Assembly: GCA_964635975.1 (NCBI GenBank)
Contig: CAZWPO010000030.1
Coordinates: forward strand, 1-26,427
Direction of reading: 5' to 3'
Source: UBA5314 sp964635975
GTDB taxonomy: Bacteria; Bacillota; Syntrophomonadia; Syntrophomonadales; Syntrophomonadaceae
DNA length: 26,427 nt
The notes under the pieces were generated by a model. It did not search any database. It saw nothing but the letters and a program-made list of their open reading frames with translations, and was not told the DNA's origin. This document shows positions 22,801 to 26,427 of the stretch, piece by piece. A program made the position numbers and the translations under genes. Numbering within the stretch: position 1 is the first letter of the stretch; each line of letters opens with the position of its first letter.

Positions 22801-22999
22801 TTGCGCAAAAAAATACGGAGCCGTTTATGATTGCGAAGCACTATATCAAGATATTCAAAAAGAAAGGTAAAAATATATTACCTTACAAGAAATACAACAA
22901 CACCAGTTTATAGCTTGTGATCTTGTCAGAGATAGACGCTGGGTTTGCCAGGTTGGCATGGTTATGGGGTGTGCACCGCTTCTTACCACTTTGGTTCTA
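22801..22999. other. Spacer before RNase J, no supported gene
   Basis: About 200 bases between the dapA terminator and the RNase J promoter. A plus-strand frame (22814-23005) is open apart from one TAA at 22868-22870, but it has no start signal or recognisable product. I see no RNA gene or repeat. Confidence 0.5.
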
Positions 23000-23028
23000 T
23001 TGTAAGGGACTGCGTTATCATATATAAT
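23000..23028 (+). promoter_or_regulatory. Sigma-A promoter of the RNase J gene
   Basis: TTGTAA (23000-23005), 17-base spacer, TATAAT (23023-23028). Transcription would start near 23035, leaving a leader of about 70 bases. Confidence 0.7.
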
Positions 23029-23103
23029 TATCAAGACGGTATTGAACGGTTAGGTAAGATAGTCGGAATAGTATTACAATTTTATAGCAAAGGAGGTGTT
23101 TCG

Positions 23104-24765
23104 GTGTCTGAAGAAGCCCGCCTGCACATTATTCCCCTGGGCGGTTTGGGGGAAATCGGGAAGAACATGATGGCGATCAGATATCAGGACACAATTGTAG
23201 TAATTGATGCCGGTCTTATGTTCCCGGAAGAAGAATTGCTGGGCATAGATATGGTAATACCTGATATTACGTATCTGACAGAAAATCGGGATAAAGTAAA
23301 GGCCATCCTGCTTACCCATGGGCATGAAGATCATGTGGGCGCTCTTCCTTATGTGCTCAAGCAAATATGCGTGCCGATATATGGCAGCCGCCTGACACTG
23401 GGCCTGGTCGGACAGAAGCTCAGTGAACAGAATGTGGACGGAGCGGACTTTCATGTTGTATCGCCACGTGACAAGGTAAAAATCGGGCCTTTCGATGTGG
23501 AATTTTTCCGGGTCAGTCATAGTACCCCTGATTCCCTGGGGATCGCATTGCATACTCCAATCGGAATCGTGCTTCATACCGGAGATATCAAACTGGATCA
23601 AACTCCGGTGGATGGAGAAGTCGTTGACTTTCGCAAGCTGGCGGAGCTTAGTGAAAAAGGTGTTCTGGTCATGCTGGGTGACAGCACCAATGCAGATAAA
23701 GTCGGTTTTACCATGTCAGAGAAGGTGGTAGGAAATACCTTTGACGACCTTTTCGGGCGTTGTGAAGGACGCATCATCGTAACCACGTTCGCTTCCAATG
23801 TCCACCGCATTCAGCAGGCGGTCAATACGGCGGTTAAATATGGCCGTAAAGTGACCATCGTAGGTCGTAGTATGATAAACAACGTGCGGGTGTCCATGGA
23901 GTTGGGATATATGAGCGTACCGGAAGGCGTACTGATAGAGGTCGAAGAGATTAGCCAGTATCGCCCCAACCAGATAGTTATTCTTACCACCGGCTCACAG
24001 GGTGAGCCTATGTCCGCATTGACTCGCATGGCAACTGCCGACCACCGCTGGGTGGTTATCGAACCCGGAGATACGGTAATAATATCGGCTAATCCCATCC
24101 CCGGTAACGAGAAACTGGTTGCAAAAACAGTTGATCTCCTGTTCAGGCAGGGAGCCGAGGTGGTTTATGAGAAGGGCGTCGGTGTTCATGTATCGGGCCA
24201 CGCTGCCCAGGAGGAACTAAAGATACTACTGAACCTGATAAGACCCAAGTATTTTATCCCTGTACACGGCGAGTATCGCCACCTGATGAAGCATGCAAAG
24301 CTTGCCGAGAGCCTGGGAATACCGAGATCGAGGATATTTGTGGCCGAAAACGGGCAGATCATCGAAGTGGGTAAAAAGAAGGCCAGTATAGCGGGGAAGG
24401 TGACTGCAGGTAAGGTGCTGGTTGATGGACTGGGAGTTGGCGACGTGGGCAATATCGTCCTGCGCGACCGCAAACAACTGTCCCAGGACGGCATCATGAT
24501 CGTGGTAGTTACGCTTAACAAAGATATGAACGAAGTCGTAGCCGGACCGGACATCGTAACCAGGGGATTCGTGTATGTTCGTGAATCGGAGGGACTTATC
24601 GACGAAGCCAAAGAAAAGGTTAAAGAGGCTCTGGACAACTGCACCAAACGGGGCATAAGCGAATGGGCGGTTATCAAGTCCCATGTACGCGACCGCTTGA
24701 GCAAATACCTCTACGACATGACCGGCCGCCGTCCCATGATAATGCCGATAATCATGGAAGTTTAA
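23104..24765 (+). CDS. rnj: Ribonuclease J
   Basis: Metallo-beta-lactamase-fold enzyme with 5'-3' exonuclease and endonuclease activity, central to mRNA decay and RNA processing in Firmicutes. 553 residues, matching RNase J. Metal-binding HGHEDH is at 72-77, with GDSTN, a beta-CASP region including TTGSQGEP, and VSGHAAQEE and PVHGEYRHL later. GTG 23104 has AGGAGG (23091-23096) 7 bases upstream; the open frame extends further up without support. Position after dapA corresponds to B. subtilis rnjB, but J1 versus J2 cannot be settled here and clostridia often have one copy. Confidence 0.96.
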   Translation: MSEEARLHIIPLGGLGEIGKNMMAIRYQDTIVVIDAGLMFPEEELLGIDMVIPDITYLTENRDKVKAILLTHGHEDHVGALPYVLKQICVPIYGSRLTLGLVGQKLSEQNVDGADFHVVSPRDKVKIGPFDVEFFRVSHSTPDSLGIALHTPIGIVLHTGDIKLDQTPVDGEVVDFRKLAELSEKGVLVMLGDSTNADKVGFTMSEKVVGNTFDDLFGRCEGRIIVTTFASNVHRIQQAVNTAVKYGRKVTIVGRSMINNVRVSMELGYMSVPEGVLIEVEEISQYRPNQIVILTTGSQGEPMSALTRMATADHRWVVIEPGDTVIISANPIPGNEKLVAKTVDLLFRQGAEVVYEKGVGVHVSGHAAQEELKILLNLIRPKYFIPVHGEYRHLMKHAKLAESLGIPRSRIFVAENGQIIEVGKKKASIAGKVTAGKVLVDGLGVGDVGNIVLRDRKQLSQDGIMIVVVTLNKDMNEVVAGPDIVTRGFVYVRESEGLIDEAKEKVKEALDNCTKRGISEWAVIKSHVRDRLSKYLYDMTGRRPMIMPIIMEV

Positions 24766-24786
24766 GTTTAATACAAACGAAATCAC

Positions 24787-24815
24787 AGGGCACTCTTAAA
24801 CGAGTGCCCTTTATT
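24787..24815 (+). terminator. Rho-independent terminator of the RNase J gene
   Basis: AGGGCACTC (24787-24795) and GAGTGCCCT (24802-24810) pair perfectly around TTAAAC, followed by TTATTTT. Confidence 0.9.
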
Positions 24816-24864
24816 TTGGCTGACTATTTACAAATGCCTAATAGAAAGAAAGGCAGTGACGTGA

Positions 24865-26427
24865 TCATTGACTCATCCACCCCGAGTCTGGTAGCATATC
24901 GGCGATAACACTGCTGCTGGAGTATTCGATAATGCGGAAGCGGCTGATGTCGGTGCCACCGAATACTTTGTCCCAGGGAACGACCAGGCTGTAATTGTTT
25001 CCACTGATCCTTGGTATGGCGCTGGTCAACAGAGTCGCATTACCTTCGCTATCAAAAGAATAGACAGCAACGGTATTTGTATTACACTTCAAGGCGGTAT
25101 CGGTCTTGCTGTCGCCATTGTTGTCAAAGTACAGGTAGAATTCGTTTGAGGCACAGCTGCCCCAGAAGAAGATGCGGGCATATAGCTCTCCATCGTACTT
25201 CTCCATCTTTAAAGCTAACAAGTCCTGGCCGTTTGAGCACTGTGCTTCATCGGCATCAAAGGCATAGTACGGAAGCTGGATGTTGCCGTTTTGGCCCGGC
25301 GTGTCTGCAAGGGTAAGGTAGGGGGGACGCCTATCAGTTAAGGAGTTTGCTTTCACCAGGGCCTCATCCAATGTTTTCCATTGTTTAAGCTGATTCAAGA
25401 ATTCCAGCGAGCCGCTATCTGCGTTTTTGAAAAGTACGCTTCCGGTCCACCCCAGCCAGGCACTGGCCCCGTTATCCAGAGTCCGGTAAGGAAGGCTGGA
25501 CAATCCCTCAGTATTTGAACTATGGCAGGCGTTGACTACGAAGAAGGTCCCGGGAAACCTATTTGTCCAGTAAGTCTCGGCAAACTTGCTTCCTATCATA
25601 TACACATAGCGCAGATGGCCATGGCCGTTATCCACGCAAGCGACTATGGTTCCCTTATATCCGCTGTTGGCCGGCGGCGGTGTACTATAGTATGGTCTGA
25701 CCATAAAGAAATATTCACCATTTAAAATCCCTCCATGGCTGTTGATCAAAACCAGCCCGTAGGCATACTCGTCGATCAGAGTTGCGTTCGCGAGACTGGC
25801 ATAGTCGTTGGCCCAAATGGTAACTCCATAACCCCTTTCGGTAAGGATATTCTTAGCCGCATTATCCATCTCTGCCATCTGATATGGATTATCGGCAGTG
25901 GAGTCAAATATCAACGCCTTGCAGGAATAGGGTGTCGGAGGCTGATACATACCGGGATCGATCCGATCTAGATCCAGGCGCGGTGATGTGCCGAGCAGGG
26001 TTTCCGGATCAATTCCCCTGAACGTACCGGTTTGGGCCAGGGGGGTTGGCAGAGATGTAGAGCCGCGGGTGTTGCCGTCACTCTGCAACATCACCAGTTC
26101 ATAACCATCTTTGAACCTAATTCTGAGATCGAAGCTATCCGTAAGCTGCTCGACAAGGTCCACCTCAGGCTTTGATTTCAAAGTAGCTATTTCTTTAGTA
26201 ACTGCGTCTTCCAGAGGAAGTCTATCTATAGATATAAGCTGCCTGACCTGTTCATGGGCGGCTAGAACCACTTCATGTATTTGGGTAGGACTCAACTGGA
26301 GTCCGGAGGTAGCTTGCGGTGAAGCGGATCCGACAGTGATAACAGATCCGATGGATACCTGACGCGTGTTTGCATCCCAGCCCACCTGTTCTCCCAGACT
26401 TTCACCCACGAACCGCAATGGTACCAT
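24865..26427 (-). CDS. Extracellular caspase-fold (clan CD) protease, 5' end outside window
   Basis: Only the C-terminal 520 residues are visible; the gene continues past the right edge, so the Met at the edge is not a real start. Residues 1-30 (VPLRFVGESLGEQVGWD) are the end of a copper-amine-oxidase-N-like stalk domain found on secreted Firmicute proteins; a signal peptide is expected upstream. Residues 165-390 look like a caspase-fold peptidase: LVLINSHGG gives H231 and FFVVNACHSS gives C301, the His-Cys dyad of clan CD (gingipain/clostripain/CHAT-like), followed by GASAWLGWTGSV. Residues 390-520 are a beta-rich domain with DNNGDSKTD, a possible Ca2+ loop. Substrate unknown. Confidence 0.75.
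   Translation of the reverse strand: MVPLRFVGESLGEQVGWDANTRQVSIGSVITVGSASPQATSGLQLSPTQIHEVVLAAHEQVRQLISIDRLPLEDAVTKEIATLKSKPEVDLVEQLTDSFDLRIRFKDGYELVMLQSDGNTRGSTSLPTPLAQTGTFRGIDPETLLGTSPRLDLDRIDPGMYQPPTPYSCKALIFDSTADNPYQMAEMDNAAKNILTERGYGVTIWANDYASLANATLIDEYAYGLVLINSHGGILNGEYFFMVRPYYSTPPPANSGYKGTIVACVDNGHGHLRYVYMIGSKFAETYWTNRFPGTFFVVNACHSSNTEGLSSLPYRTLDNGASAWLGWTGSVLFKNADSGSLEFLNQLKQWKTLDEALVKANSLTDRRPPYLTLADTPGQNGNIQLPYYAFDADEAQCSNGQDLLALKMEKYDGELYARIFFWGSCASNEFYLYFDNNGDSKTDTALKCNTNTVAVYSFDSEGNATLLTSAIPRISGNNYSLVVPWDKVFGGTDISRFRIIEYSSSSVIADMLPDSGWMSQ

Noticed and set aside
22814..23005. Plus-strand frame broken by a single TAA (22868-22870) between dapA and the RNase J gene.
   Set aside because: No start, no family resemblance, and it runs into the RNase J promoter; likely chance.

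Overview
The window reads as the chromosome of a Gram-positive, spore-forming anaerobe of the Clostridia. A Syntrophomonas-like relative is my guess from overall gene style; no 16S or other marker is present to prove it. The clues are the two dipicolinate synthase genes (endospore-specific), the PyrR-regulated pyr operon, RNase J, RqcH, strong AGGAGG-type ribosome binding sites, and frequent TTG/GTG starts chosen by those sites.

Layout. (1) 1-2180: a secreted subtilase-fold protease on the minus strand whose catalytic His position is Glu, with a hairpin at the extreme left edge. (2) 2492-5590: corA, then about 700 bases without a gene, then the ammonium transporter gene amt. This 700-base leader holds at least four tandem copies of a GCRAWGRYGCUC element, each followed by an intrinsic terminator. 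It looks like ANTAR-type antitermination control of nitrogen uptake. (3) 5603-7038: lspA and an rluD-family gene, overlapping by 8 bases; the lspA ribosome binding site is buried in a 10-bp stem. (4) 7072-13791: the pyrimidine operon pyrR-pyrB-pyrC-pyrK-pyrD-pyrF-pyrE plus a small unknown gene. It has a clean promoter and two complete PyrR attenuators, one before pyrR and one between pyrR and pyrB. carAB is absent from the operon. (5) 13818-14269: a decayed minus-strand gene that gives no long open frame. (6) 14315-16662: rqcH (ribosome rescue), divergent from an unknown 140-residue gene. (7) 16752-22784: dapB with its own terminator, then dpaA-dpaB-asd-aspartate kinase-dapA. These are the diaminopimelate/lysine branch and its sporulation offshoot (dipicolinate). 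A sigma-K-like promoter precedes dpaA and a sigma-A-like promoter precedes asd. (8) 23000-24815: RNase J with its own promoter and terminator. Gene order from dpaA to RNase J matches the Bacillus subtilis spoVFA-spoVFB-asd-dapG-dapA-rnjB cluster. (9) 24865-26427: the 3' part of a minus-strand gene for an exported caspase-fold (clan CD) protease.

The core is conserved housekeeping metabolism. The less ordinary material is the amt leader array, the structured lspA and dapA leaders, the hidden pseudogene, and the two unusual extracellular proteases at the edges.
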